Assembly: GCF_003259155.1 (NCBI RefSeq)
Contig: NZ_QGMQ01000001.1
Coordinates: forward strand, 620,001 to 684,000
DNA from: Marinimicrobium alkaliphilum
GTDB taxonomy: Bacteria; Pseudomonadota; Gammaproteobacteria; Pseudomonadales; Cellvibrionaceae
Length of the DNA stretch: 64,000 nucleotides
Reading direction: 5' to 3'
Shown: in pieces, positions 54,743 through 63,516 of the stretch
Position numbering within the stretch: position 1 is the first letter of the stretch
Layout: every line of letters starts with the position of its first letter
Notes under the pieces: generated by a model
The model's database searches: none
What the model was told of the DNA's origin: nothing
The model's input: the letters and a program-made list of their open reading frames with translations, nothing else
Position numbers and translations under genes: made by a program

Positions 54743-54829
54743 TCAGGGGCGCTTTGGCAGTGCCAGGACCACCAGCAGGTAGCTAACGCAAAACCACCGG
54801 GGCATGTGCGTCATTGGGAGCCGAGTCAT
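54743..54829 (-). CDS. Possible 28-residue hydrophobic ORF overlapping the addB-like stop
   Basis: ATG 54829-54827 overlaps the TGA of the AddB-like gene (ATGA). The product MTRLPMTHMPRWFCVSYLLV...KRP has a short hydrophobic core. The coupling layout is the only strong support; it is very short and could be chance or the stub of a displaced gene. Nothing else is seen in 54566-54742 apart from the RND promoter. Confidence 0.25.
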   Translation of the reverse strand: MTRLPMTHMPRWFCVSYLLVVLALPKRP

Positions 54830-57540
54830 TTGATACCCAGTGGCTCTGACCCCTTGGGTTTTTCCAGCGCGCGGTTCAGGGGTAAGAGCTCTTCGCTGTA
54901 ACGCTGGGCGGTGGCATCCTTGAAGTCGACGCGGGCGTCGCCGTCGATGAAATCCCGGGCAAGTTTTTCCAGGACGCTTTGCCATTCGCCCAGCTGTTCA
55001 TCCCAGTCGGTGCTTGGCGGGTGGAGGCCGGGCAGGGGACTCTGGAGGTCGCCCAGGCCGATCCATTGCAGGGCCTTGGGGTTGAGTTGTGCGAAGGCGA
55101 TGGCGTGCACGTCGGTGCCCTGGGTGACGGCGTAGAGTGGCAGTTGCGGCTCGTCCGGGCGTTCGCTGTGCCATTGTTTGGCGGACAGTGAAGCGCCGGT
55201 TTTGTAGTCGATCAGCAGCAGTTCGCCGTTGGGCAGGCGGTCGATGCGGTCGATGATGAGCTTGAGTTTGAGGCCCGCAAATTCCACGACGTCGATCTTC
55301 TCTGTTGCGATCACTTCAAACGCCGGACGTTCCCGCTCCAGTGCCATCCAGCGGCCAATAATACGTTGCAGCCGTTCCTGCTCCAACGCGCAATACACCG
55401 GCCCCAGCTCGCGCGGGCGGCGCTGTTGTACGGTTTGAACGCTGGCCGCCGTGGCGGTGCGAATCATGTCTGCAAGCGTGTCGTCGTCGGTGCCCGCCAG
55501 GGTGTCGGAGTTGCGCAGTTGCGTCCACAGGGTGGCGAGCACTTCGTGCAGAATGCTACCGCGTTCGGCGGGCGAGAGCCCAGCGACCGGTGGGTCCGGT
55601 TGGCGCGCGCCGAGGCGCAATTGGGCGAAGGCGTTGAAGGGGCAGGCGGCCTGTTGTTTGAACAGGCTGCTGCCGCCCGGCGCTTTATCGCTGCTGATAA
55701 AGCGCGGCCCGTTGGCGGTGGGGACAGCTTCGAGCTCTTGGGCCTCGGCCAAGGCCTGTTGGTAGCGCTCAAAGGCGCTGCTGTGTTCGCCCAGTAGCTC
55801 GACCATGGGTGTTTCCGGCAGTGCGCGAATCAGTGGGCTGGGCGTGGCGTCGCCCTGATCGTCGCCGTGGGGGGAGCTCACAATCACGTCGGTTGCACAC
55901 CGGCGGTAGTTGTCGGTCAGGCTGCGGGCGAAGGTGAGTTCGCGCTCGGCGGTGGCGTGGGGCATCTGCTCCCGGCGTTGCAGATCGAGCGGCAACAGCG
56001 GGTTGGGCGCCGGCACCGGCGGCCATTGGCGATGGTGCAGACCGAGCACCCAGCAGTGGCTGAAGCGCAGGCCAGCGCCTTCGAGTACACCGAGAATCTG
56101 GATCGGTGAGTCGGGCGTCTGCGCCTGAAAAGGCGTCTGACCGGCCAGCTGTGCGAGCTGGCGCAGTGCCTGACTGAGGGTCAGATCGCTGCCGGTGGCA
56201 TCGAGTCCGGCAAAGGTCTCCAGCAGTTCGTACCAGAGCCCCAGTTGTTGGTATTCCTGACTGTCCGGGCGGCGGCTGCCGGGCCAGCCGAGCAACGTCA
56301 GGTGGTGCGTGAATGCGCTGGCCCAGTAACGGGCGCTGGCACTGCGGGGCAGGCGGTGGCGTTGTTCGTCGATGTGTTGTAGGCGGCGCGCCAGATCCGT
56401 AGCCATCGGCGCTGCATCCTCGGGGGAGAGCGCTTCGGACAGCCGTTGCGCGTGATAGCGCAGGTCGCTGCCGCTGATCTCAAATTTGCCCAGATCGCGC
56501 AGGCGACTGGTGAGCGCGGTGCGCAGGGTCAGCTCGGCGTCGGCGTCGCTCCAGAAGAGCGAGTGCATCAGGCTGCATATGTGCGCCAGGGGCCAGTGGT
56601 CTTTGAGCAAGCCGAGCAGACCGAGGGCGCTGTGAATCAGCGCGGTGTTGCCGAGCGGGACACCGGCGGAAAAGTTGAACGGCAAGGTATAGCGGGGCAC
56701 ATCCGGGAGCGCGGCGGCGGGCTCGAAGACCTCGCAAAAAATGCGTTCGATCTGATCGCGCCGTTGACCCAGGTCGGGCACGATGATGCCGATGCTGGCC
56801 TCTGGTTGGCGTTGCAGTTGTTCCAGGGCCCAGAGGGCGGCGGCGCGGACTTCGCTGTCGCTGTCCGGGGCGCTGGTGCGCCGACACTGGTTGTCCGGTG
56901 CGCCGGCATCGCGATGTTCGATCTGTTGTGCGCTGGCCTGTTCAAGGATTGCCTGGTGCAGCGGCGGTAAGTCGTCAAAGCCCACCAGGTGCAGGATCGG
57001 GTAAGTGGGCAGGGTGCCGTCGGCAAAGGCGTCACCGACGATGGCTTGGGCCGTTTGCGGGGTGATCATGCCGCGCAGCTGCAGACGCTTTTCGAAGGCG
57101 TCGAGCCAGTTGAGGAAGCACTGGGTATTGCTGTTGATAAAGCTGTCGTCGCGCAGGCTCTTGGGGTCGATACGCCAGAGTTGCAGGCTGGTCAGGGCGG
57201 CGTCCGCCTGCTGCGCGAGCGGCTCCGGTTGCAGTAAGCCCTGGGTGTCCGGGCTGTCGGCGATGATCTGTTCCCAGATGAGTTGGCGTTGGTGACGGGT
57301 GGCAATGATGCCGGTGCAGCCCGGGTAGCCCCGTTCGAGCAGTTGTTGCCAGTGGTTTTCCAGCCAGCGGTTGAGGGGCGCAAGGCGCGGCGCACGCCAG
57401 GCGGACAGGCCCCGCGCTTGTTGGTGCTGGTTCCAACTGGCGAGGATGTGCCGACGCAGGCGGTCGTTCGCGGTCACGATCTCGGCGCCCTGTTCGAGGG
57501 CCGGTTGCAGGTCGGTGATGTCGAAAAGCGCCGTGGGCAT
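54826..57540 (-). CDS. AddB-like PD-(D/E)XK nuclease/helicase-like repair protein
   Basis: A 904-residue protein like the AddB-related probable DNA repair family. The N-terminus has VTANDRLRRHILASWNQ, a helicase-like fold with weak Walker motifs. IGIIVPDLGQRRDQIERIF is near the middle, and a typical QAACPFNAFAQLRLGAR segment precedes the C-terminal nuclease with LLLIDYKTGASLSAKQW near residue 777. These proteins pair with an AddA-like helicase for resection of double-strand breaks. The partner is at 41952-45494, separated by about nine kilobases, whereas the two are usually adjacent. Followed by the ATGA-overlapping small ORF. Confidence 0.85.
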   Translation of the reverse strand: MPTALFDITDLQPALEQGAEIVTANDRLRRHILASWNQHQQARGLSAWRAPRLAPLNRWLENHWQQLLERGYPGCTGIIATRHQRQLIWEQIIADSPDTQGLLQPEPLAQQADAALTSLQLWRIDPKSLRDDSFINSNTQCFLNWLDAFEKRLQLRGMITPQTAQAIVGDAFADGTLPTYPILHLVGFDDLPPLHQAILEQASAQQIEHRDAGAPDNQCRRTSAPDSDSEVRAAALWALEQLQRQPEASIGIIVPDLGQRRDQIERIFCEVFEPAAALPDVPRYTLPFNFSAGVPLGNTALIHSALGLLGLLKDHWPLAHICSLMHSLFWSDADAELTLRTALTSRLRDLGKFEISGSDLRYHAQRLSEALSPEDAAPMATDLARRLQHIDEQRHRLPRSASARYWASAFTHHLTLLGWPGSRRPDSQEYQQLGLWYELLETFAGLDATGSDLTLSQALRQLAQLAGQTPFQAQTPDSPIQILGVLEGAGLRFSHCWVLGLHHRQWPPVPAPNPLLPLDLQRREQMPHATAERELTFARSLTDNYRRCATDVIVSSPHGDDQGDATPSPLIRALPETPMVELLGEHSSAFERYQQALAEAQELEAVPTANGPRFISSDKAPGGSSLFKQQAACPFNAFAQLRLGARQPDPPVAGLSPAERGSILHEVLATLWTQLRNSDTLAGTDDDTLADMIRTATAASVQTVQQRRPRELGPVYCALEQERLQRIIGRWMALERERPAFEVIATEKIDVVEFAGLKLKLIIDRIDRLPNGELLLIDYKTGASLSAKQWHSERPDEPQLPLYAVTQGTDVHAIAFAQLNPKALQWIGLGDLQSPLPGLHPPSTDWDEQLGEWQSVLEKLARDFIDGDARVDFKDATAQRYSEELLPLNRALEKPKGSEPLGIK

Positions 57541-57605
57541 GGTTGTGTGTGTCCGGTGTTGAGTTTTTGGTTGGGTGCCGCGGGTTTTGAATTCTCTGCC
57601 TCAGG

Positions 57606-57767
57606 TGTCGGATTACGCCCTGCGGGCTAATCCGACCTACTGGAGACGCCGTGCCAGTGTTCGGCGCTTGGTGCACTTCTGTCGGATTACGGCTTCGCCT
57701 AATCCGACCTACTGGAAGCAGCGTGCCAATGTACGAGTAGGTCGGATTAGCGCAGCGTAATCCGACA
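57606..57767. repeat. REP-like cluster between addB-like and murI
   Basis: Reverse units 57606-57640 (middle GCCCTGCGGGC) and 57680-57712 (middle GGCTTCGCC) and a forward unit 57737-57767 (middle CGCAGCG), the last followed by CCTGAGGCACCC. This fills the gap upstream of the minus-strand AddB-like gene, next to the end of murI. Confidence 0.9.
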
Positions 57768-57821
57768 CCTGAGGCACCCAAACCGGAACAATACAATCCG
57801 ACAATAAGGCACCCAACCTGA

Positions 57822-58649
57822 TCAATGCCATCCTACCTCGACGTAATCCACATGCTCAAACCCAAACGCTGCCAGGGCCGGCTTAAGGGGCTCGATACCG
57901 GCATCCTCCCGGGTAAACAGCGCCACCTGCTGCACCGGTGTGCTGCCCGGATTCAGCCCCAGCTGCTCCACCCAATAACCGGTGCGCCGGGCGATGGCTT
58001 CGCCCGAGTCGATCAGGGTCACACCCCCGGGGAGGTTAGCGGCAATCTGCTCGCGCAACAGCGGAAAATGGGTGCAGGCGAGCACCAGGGTGTCCATCAG
58101 GGGGCCTCGAGGGTGCTCCCGGAACGGCGCCAGAATTGTCTGAATCGCGGCGTGACCGGGTATCTGCCCGCGCAATTGCTGTTCGGCCAGGGTCACCAAC
58201 TCGCTACTGCCTACGGAAATCACGGTGCACTCACTGGCGAAGCTCTCGATCAGCTCACGGGTGTAGGCCCGGCTGACGGTGCCCGGCGTTGCCAGCAGCC
58301 CGATCACCCGGCTTTGACTGCGCTCGGCGGCGGGCTTGATGGCGGGCACCACGCCCACAATGGGTTGGCTGAAGTGTGCCCGAATGTGGGGCAGGGCCAG
58401 GGTGCTGGCGCTGTTGCAGGCGACCACGACGATATCGGCGGGGTAGTGTGCCAAAAGCGCCTTGAGCACGGCGTCCACGCGGCTGACCAGCTCATCTTCG
58501 GTTTTGGTGCCGTAGGGGAAGGCGGCGTTGTCCGAGGCATAGATCAGATCGCAACCCGGCAGGCGTGCGCGCACTTCGCGCGCGATACTGAGGCCGCCGA
58601 CACCGGAGTCAAAAATGAGGATGCGCGGGTTGCGCGGCTCGCTGGTCAT
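57822..58649 (-). CDS. murI: Glutamate racemase
   Basis: Interconverts L- and D-glutamate for peptidoglycan. Signatures: ILIFDSGVGGLSIAREV at the start with the catalytic-region Ser-Gly, VVACNSASTLALP with the first catalytic Cys, and LACTHFPLLR with the second. I chose ATG 58649 (MTSEPRNPRILIFDSG), since the frame upstream to 58697 adds 16 residues without homology and overlaps the rmuC leader. About 275 residues, the usual length. Divergent from rmuC. Confidence 0.95.
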   Translation of the reverse strand: MTSEPRNPRILIFDSGVGGLSIAREVRARLPGCDLIYASDNAAFPYGTKTEDELVSRVDAVLKALLAHYPADIVVVACNSASTLALPHIRAHFSQPIVGVVPAIKPAAERSQSRVIGLLATPGTVSRAYTRELIESFASECTVISVGSSELVTLAEQQLRGQIPGHAAIQTILAPFREHPRGPLMDTLVLACTHFPLLREQIAANLPGGVTLIDSGEAIARRTGYWVEQLGLNPGSTPVQQVALFTREDAGIEPLKPALAAFGFEHVDYVEVGWH

Positions 58650-58749
58650 GCCCGGGTCCTGCTGGCTCCTTTTATTTGATGCTAGAATGAGCGGCATTGT
58701 AGCAGCCGCGCCTGAGCGGTGTGAATTTTCCGGTAATAGGGATCGACGT

Positions 58750-60195
58750 TTGTTGACTGAATGGCTTTATCTTCTGGTGTTTGCGGGCGGTTTGCTCGCG
58801 GGGGGCGGTGCGCTGGCGCTGATCAACCGGCGGCGGGTCGAGGACGCGGTGCTCAAGCGCACCCGTGAACTGGAGGCGGCGAACCAACAGGCGGTCAACG
58901 ATTGGGCGCTGGAGCGCTCGCGCCTGGAGCACGAACAGCGCTCGGCCGAGAGTCAGGCAGCGCGTTTGCGTGAGGAGCTGACCCAGGCTCAGGGCGAGTA
59001 TCGCGCGCTTCAGGGCCAGCACAGCGACAGTCGCCAGGAAGTGGCGACCTACAAGACCCGCCTGGAAGAGCAAGGCCAGCGCTTTCAGGAACAGTTGGCG
59101 ACTCTGCGCGATGCGCGCGCGGAGTTGACCAAGGACTTTGAGAATGTCGCCAACAAGATTTTTGAACACAAACAGCAACAGTTTTCCCAGAGCAGCAAGA
59201 GCCTGCTGGAAACCACCCTCGACCCGCTCAAAACCCAGTTGACGGACTTTCGGCGCAAGGTGGAGGAGGTCTACGAAAAGGAAAACGCCGAGCGCAACCG
59301 GCTGTCCGGGCAGGTGCAAGAGCTGCAGAAGCAGGCGCAGAAAATTGGCGAGGATGCGGTCAATCTCGCCCAGGCGCTCAAGGGCAATACCAAGAGCCAG
59401 GGTAACTGGGGCGAGGTGGTGCTGGAACGGCTGCTGGAGCAGTCGGGCCTGCAGAAGGGGCGCGAGTACGACACCCAGGTGAGCCTGTCGGACGAAGCGG
59501 GGCGCAGGCGCATGCCCGATGTGATTGTGCGCCTGCCCGAGGAAAAGGACATCATCATCGACGCCAAGGTGTCGTTGGTGGATTACGAGAAGTTCTGTTC
59601 GAGCGATGACGCGGCCGAACGCGAGCAGTATCTGAACCAGCACGTGCAGTCCATGCGCGCCCATATCAAGGGCTTGAATATCAAGGGTTACGAGAAGCTT
59701 GAGGGCGTGCGCACCCTCGATTTCGTATTTATCTTTGTGCCCATTGAAGCGGCTTTTATGCTGGCATTGCAGCATGATCCGGAGTTGTACCGGGAGGCTT
59801 ACGACCGGCATATTATTCTGGCGAGCCCGACCACGCTGTTGGCAATTTTGCGTACGGTGGAGAATATCTGGCGTTACGAGAAGCAGAACCGCAACGCTGA
59901 AAAAATTGCCCGGACGGCGGGCGGTTTGCACGACCAGTTTGTGTTGGTGTTGGAGTCGTTGGAAACGGTAGGGACCCAGATTGACAAGGCGCGGGATGCT
60001 TATGATCTGGCCCACAAACGTTTGCGCACCGGCAAGGGCAACGTATTCAAACGCGTGGATGATTTGCGCAAGTTGGGCGCCAAGACCAAAAAGTCGTTGG
60101 GTCGGGAGCGGCTGGATGTGGCCGACGATATCGACGATGAGGTGTTGTTGATTGACGGGCAGGATGACGACGATGGCGAGGGTTCATCGGCCTGA
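58750..60195 (+). CDS. rmuC: DNA recombination protein RmuC
   Basis: About 481 residues. A membrane anchor (WLYLLVFAGGLLAGGGALALI) is followed by a long coiled coil (about 25-170) and the RmuC nuclease-like domain: NWGEVVLERLLEQSGLQKG, PDVIVRLPEEKDIIIDAKVS, and VFIFVPIEAAFMLAL. RmuC limits inversions at short inverted repeats in E. coli, which is relevant in a palindrome-rich genome. I chose TTG 58750 because AGGGA is seven bases upstream and the next codons enter the membrane segment; ATG 58687 and an open frame to 58615 overlap murI and are less likely. A REP-like unit follows its stop. Confidence 0.9.
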   Translation: MLTEWLYLLVFAGGLLAGGGALALINRRRVEDAVLKRTRELEAANQQAVNDWALERSRLEHEQRSAESQAARLREELTQAQGEYRALQGQHSDSRQEVATYKTRLEEQGQRFQEQLATLRDARAELTKDFENVANKIFEHKQQQFSQSSKSLLETTLDPLKTQLTDFRRKVEEVYEKENAERNRLSGQVQELQKQAQKIGEDAVNLAQALKGNTKSQGNWGEVVLERLLEQSGLQKGREYDTQVSLSDEAGRRRMPDVIVRLPEEKDIIIDAKVSLVDYEKFCSSDDAAEREQYLNQHVQSMRAHIKGLNIKGYEKLEGVRTLDFVFIFVPIEAAFMLALQHDPELYREAYDRHIILASPTTLLAILRTVENIWRYEKQNRNAEKIARTAGGLHDQFVLVLESLETVGTQIDKARDAYDLAHKRLRTGKGNVFKRVDDLRKLGAKTKKSLGRERLDVADDIDDEVLLIDGQDDDDGEGSSA

Positions 60196-60213
60196 AGGGG
60201 TTGGGTGCCTCAT

Positions 60214-60443
60214 TGTCGGATTACGCTGCGCTAATCCGACCTACTCGAACAATGGCACGGTTTATCCGGCATGAACAATGGCACGGTGTTTCCAGTAGGT
60301 CGGATTAGCCCGCAGGGCGTAATCCGACAGAAATGCACCAAACCCCAAACAACGGCACGGAGTCTCCAGTAGGTCGGATTAGCCGAAGGCGTAATCCGAC
60401 ACCTGAGGCACCGAACCGGCCCTATGCCGGGTGTAATCCGACA
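60214..60443. repeat. REP-like cluster after rmuC
   Basis: Reverse unit 60214-60244, forward units 60295-60329 (middle CCCGCAGGGCG) and 60369-60401 (middle CCGAAGGCG), plus a right half TAATCCGACA at 60432-60441. Forward units are 74 bases apart and carry the shared GCACGG and TCCAGTAGG flanks. Together they fill the gap before the DUF2489 gene. Confidence 0.88.
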
Positions 60444-60487
60444 CCTGCGGCACCGCGTATCTAATTGTATTCACAAAGAGAGGTAAC

Positions 60488-60952
60488 ATGACCTTAACCA
60501 CCACACTGATCATTCTGGCTGTCATCATTATCCTGGCGCTTGCGGGCGTTGCCGGGTGGCTGCATTACAAATTGCACCGGCAAAACCAGCAGCATCAAGC
60601 GGTTCAGGAACAGCAGGCGAAGGCGGGGCGCGAGCAGCGGGCGCGGGTGAATCAGAGTATCCAGATTCTCGCTCGGGCGGTCGGTAACGATGAGGAGCTG
60701 ACGCTCACCGAGGCGAGCATTCGCATCAGTGTGTTGCTCGACAGTCTGGGTGTGGAAGATCCGGTGCGCGAGGAGTTTTCGGCGTTTTATCAGTTGACCG
60801 AAGCCACCAGCCACATTCCGTTTCTGGAGGGTTGGAAGCAGTTGAGCCGGCAGGAACAGGTTCAATATGACCGCGAGCGTGAAACCCAGGAAACCCAGTA
60901 CCGCGAGTTTGTGTTGGAAGCGGCAGAGCGGATTCAGGGACGGGATTTTTAG
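60488..60952 (+). CDS. DUF2489 family membrane protein
   Basis: A 154-residue protein. One N-terminal membrane segment (LIILAVIIILALAGVAGWLHY), then a basic helical linker and a domain with SIQILARAVGNDEELTLTEA, ISVLLDSLG and HIPFLEGWKQLSR, a pattern of DUF2489 proteins, whose function is unknown. AGAGAGG lies just before ATG 60488. Stand-alone gene between REP clusters. Confidence 0.85.
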   Translation: MTLTTTLIILAVIIILALAGVAGWLHYKLHRQNQQHQAVQEQQAKAGREQRARVNQSIQILARAVGNDEELTLTEASIRISVLLDSLGVEDPVREEFSAFYQLTEATSHIPFLEGWKQLSRQEQVQYDRERETQETQYREFVLEAAERIQGRDF

Positions 60953-60989
60953 CGGGATAGATGCCGTTGTTTTGGGATTGGTGCATTTC

Positions 60990-61079
60990 TGTCGGATTAC
61001 GCCCTGCGGGCTAATCCGACCTACTGGAGACTCCGTGCCATTGTTCGAGTAGGTCGGACTAGCGCAGCGTAATCCGACA
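60990..61079. repeat. REP-like pair after the DUF2489 gene
   Basis: Reverse unit 60990-61024 and forward unit 61049-61079 (middle CGCAGCG, arm variant GGACTAG), head-to-head with a 24-base spacer like the pair at 40927. Last copies seen in the window. Confidence 0.9.
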
Positions 61080-61139
61080 ATGGCGCACCGATGTCGATCA
61101 GTGAGGCGCCCAAACCGATCAACGTGTCATTGTTTTCCC

Positions 61140-63512
61140 TCAATATAACTCGACGACGACCCGAAAACCGATATTGGAACGTGCGTTGTCGACGCTCTCG
61201 CCTCGGCGCACGTGGGACATCAACGCATCGGTGCCGCTGTTGAGTCCACCGCCGCGCACTACCCGGTGCGAACAGGCCTCTTCATTCACCGCGCTGCCAT
61301 CGCGCGGCGCGTTCAGGAAGTGATCCCGGTAACAATCCTGTACCCACTCCCCGAGGTTGCCCGCGGTGTCGTAGACGCCAAACGGGTTGGGCGGGTAGCT
61401 GCCCACCGGTGCGCTGCGGCTGGCGAAAAAGCCGGCGTGATCGCTGTCGCAGCCGCGCCGGCAGTTGGCGCGTCCGCGCGCATCTTCGGCGTCATCACCC
61501 CACCAGAACAGCGTTTGTGTGCCTGCGCGTGCCGCGTACTCCCACTCAGCCTCGGTGGCCAGGCGGTATCGGCGCCCGGTACGCTCGGCGAGCCAGGCGG
61601 CGTAGGCGCTGGCATCGCTCCAGCTGACATTGATGACCGGTCGGCTGCCGTGACCCCAGCGGTTGTCACTCGGCAAGCCGCGCTCTGTGTCTTCGGCAAA
61701 GCGGGCGTAGTCTGCAAAAGTGATTTCATATTGGCTGATGGCAAAGGGCTCCTCGAAACGCACCTCGCGCTCTGGACTGGTGTGGGTGGTGCGGGCACTG
61801 CCCATGGTGAATTGCCCGGCGGGGATGATCACCATCTCCGGTCCCTGGCCGCCGCTGTCCAGGGCATTAAAAAAGGTGGTGCCCGGGCGCGGTGTGCGCC
61901 GCAGGTCCACGCTTAACTCGAGCGGTTCGCGTGTCAGCTCGACCCAGCGGGTGTGGGTGTCGTAACCCGCGTGACTCACTTCAATATGGTAGCGCCCGGG
62001 GAGCAATTCGATGCCCGGGTAATAGGGCGGACGAATATTCAGAATCCGGATGCGGGCGTTTTCCGGTTGCGGGTTGACCGTCAACGGAAAGCGCGGGGGT
62101 AGCGGGACCGATTCCTCGTCTGGTTCGGCGGCTGTCTCGGCCTGTGCGGTAACGTCAAAGGTCTCCACCGACACGTCGAGGTCATCTTCGGGCGCCGTCA
62201 ATTCGACAATGGGCGCCTGGGGCACCCAAGGCGCCTCGGATTCGGTGGGCGTCCGCCGGGTGAGACGCTGTATCAGGGCGCCGGTACTGTTTCCTGCCTG
62301 AATCAGTGTTGTAGGCAATTCGCCTTGCCCGGGTAGCCTGTCCTGAAAAATCGCCAAGCTTAGGGCGCTCCAGACTGCTCCCAGAATCAGCACTGACACC
62401 AACAGTCGAGCCGGCAGGCGCAGGCTGCGAGGTCGCATGGGGCGGAAGTGTGCGGCGGTCTGAACACGGGTGGCCACGAGGGTAGGCCACTGCTCGCCGG
62501 TCACGGCCCGGCCGGTGATTTCGGTGACGTTCACCAGTGGACGGCGGTAGATGCCGCGCTGAGGTGTCCAGCGCCAGGCACTGAGCCACTGCCATACCGC
62601 CTGGCTCGCCTTGCCCAGCTGAATTCGGATCGCGATGTAGCTGGCGGATAGTAGGGCCTTGAACAGCGAGAGTATCTGGACCTGGGTTGGATCGCCGGTG
62701 GGCGTGGCCATTCCGGGCAGGCTTTTGCCCAACAGGTCGTCGATGGCCGCCACCACCTGCCGGCCGCGCTGAAAGCGCTTGTGCGGATCTTTGGCGAGCA
62801 GCTGGTTGAGCAGTTTCTGGTAACGGCCGTAATGGGGCGGCAGCTTGGGAATAGGCGCGGTCAGGTGTTTGATCGCAATGGCCACGGCATCGTCGGCGTG
62901 AAAGGGCACGCTGCCGGTGAGCATTTCGTAGAACACTACGCCCAGGCTGTAGATGTCGGCGCGCCCGTCCAGGGTTTTGCCCCGGGTCTGTTCCGGGCTC
63001 ATGTAGTGGGGCGTGCCGACAACACTGCCGGCATTGGTCATGCGCGAGGCGCTGCTGATGGCCTTGGCGACACCAAAGTCGGTGACCACGGCGGAGCCGT
63101 CTTCGCGGAACAGGATGTTTTCCGGTTTGATATCCCGGTGGATATAGCCTTTGTCGTGGGCATGATCGAGCGCCGCCGCCACTTCCCGGATGATGCGCAG
63201 CACGTCCGGCGGACTCAGACCCTCGACCATTTTGTCGTGTGCCGAGCCACCGGGCAGGTAATCCATGGCGATGTAGTTGAGGTTTTCGTGGCAGCCGATA
63301 TCGTAGATGGACACGATATTGGGGTGCGAGAGCTGGCCGACGATATTGGCCTCGCGCTGAAAGCGCTCGCTGAACACCGGGTCGCGGTTGAGCACCGGCG
63401 ACATGACTTTGAGTGCAACCTCGCGCCCGACGCTGAGCTGAATGGCCAGGTAAACGGTGGACATGCCGCCCTGGGCGACTTTGCGAATGATGCGATAACC
63501 GGGAATCTGCAT
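61140..63512 (-). CDS. Ser/Thr protein kinase with PEGA and formylglycine-enzyme-like domains
   Basis: About 790 residues. Residues 1-265: Hanks-type kinase with YRIIRKVAQGGMSTVYLA, HRDIKPENILF, TDFGVAKAI and GTPHYMSPEQTRG (all catalytic motifs intact). One membrane segment (LRLPARLLVSVLILGAVWSAL) near residue 395 separates it from an outside part: a PEGA-like domain (about 500-560; VNPQPENARIRI and LPGRYHIEVSHAGY) and a FGE-sulfatase domain (about 580-790; VIIPAGQFTMGSA, YEITFADYARFA, WEYAARAG, GNLGEWVQD, GFRVV). Start ATG 63512, four bases after the phosphatase gene; an upstream in-frame ATG is less likely. Kinases with this tail are found with type VI secretion regulators, but no such genes are seen here. 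Confidence 0.9.
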   Translation of the reverse strand: MQIPGYRIIRKVAQGGMSTVYLAIQLSVGREVALKVMSPVLNRDPVFSERFQREANIVGQLSHPNIVSIYDIGCHENLNYIAMDYLPGGSAHDKMVEGLSPPDVLRIIREVAAALDHAHDKGYIHRDIKPENILFREDGSAVVTDFGVAKAISSASRMTNAGSVVGTPHYMSPEQTRGKTLDGRADIYSLGVVFYEMLTGSVPFHADDAVAIAIKHLTAPIPKLPPHYGRYQKLLNQLLAKDPHKRFQRGRQVVAAIDDLLGKSLPGMATPTGDPTQVQILSLFKALLSASYIAIRIQLGKASQAVWQWLSAWRWTPQRGIYRRPLVNVTEITGRAVTGEQWPTLVATRVQTAAHFRPMRPRSLRLPARLLVSVLILGAVWSALSLAIFQDRLPGQGELPTTLIQAGNSTGALIQRLTRRTPTESEAPWVPQAPIVELTAPEDDLDVSVETFDVTAQAETAAEPDEESVPLPPRFPLTVNPQPENARIRILNIRPPYYPGIELLPGRYHIEVSHAGYDTHTRWVELTREPLELSVDLRRTPRPGTTFFNALDSGGQGPEMVIIPAGQFTMGSARTTHTSPEREVRFEEPFAISQYEITFADYARFAEDTERGLPSDNRWGHGSRPVINVSWSDASAYAAWLAERTGRRYRLATEAEWEYAARAGTQTLFWWGDDAEDARGRANCRRGCDSDHAGFFASRSAPVGSYPPNPFGVYDTAGNLGEWVQDCYRDHFLNAPRDGSAVNEEACSHRVVRGGGLNSGTDALMSHVRRGESVDNARSNIGFRVVVELY

Positions 63513-63516
63513 GGCG

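Noticed and set aside
58615-58749. Upstream extension of rmuC to 58615
   Set aside because: No homology or Shine-Dalgarno sequence, and it overlaps the murI start; TTG 58750 is supported by AGGGA and the membrane segment.
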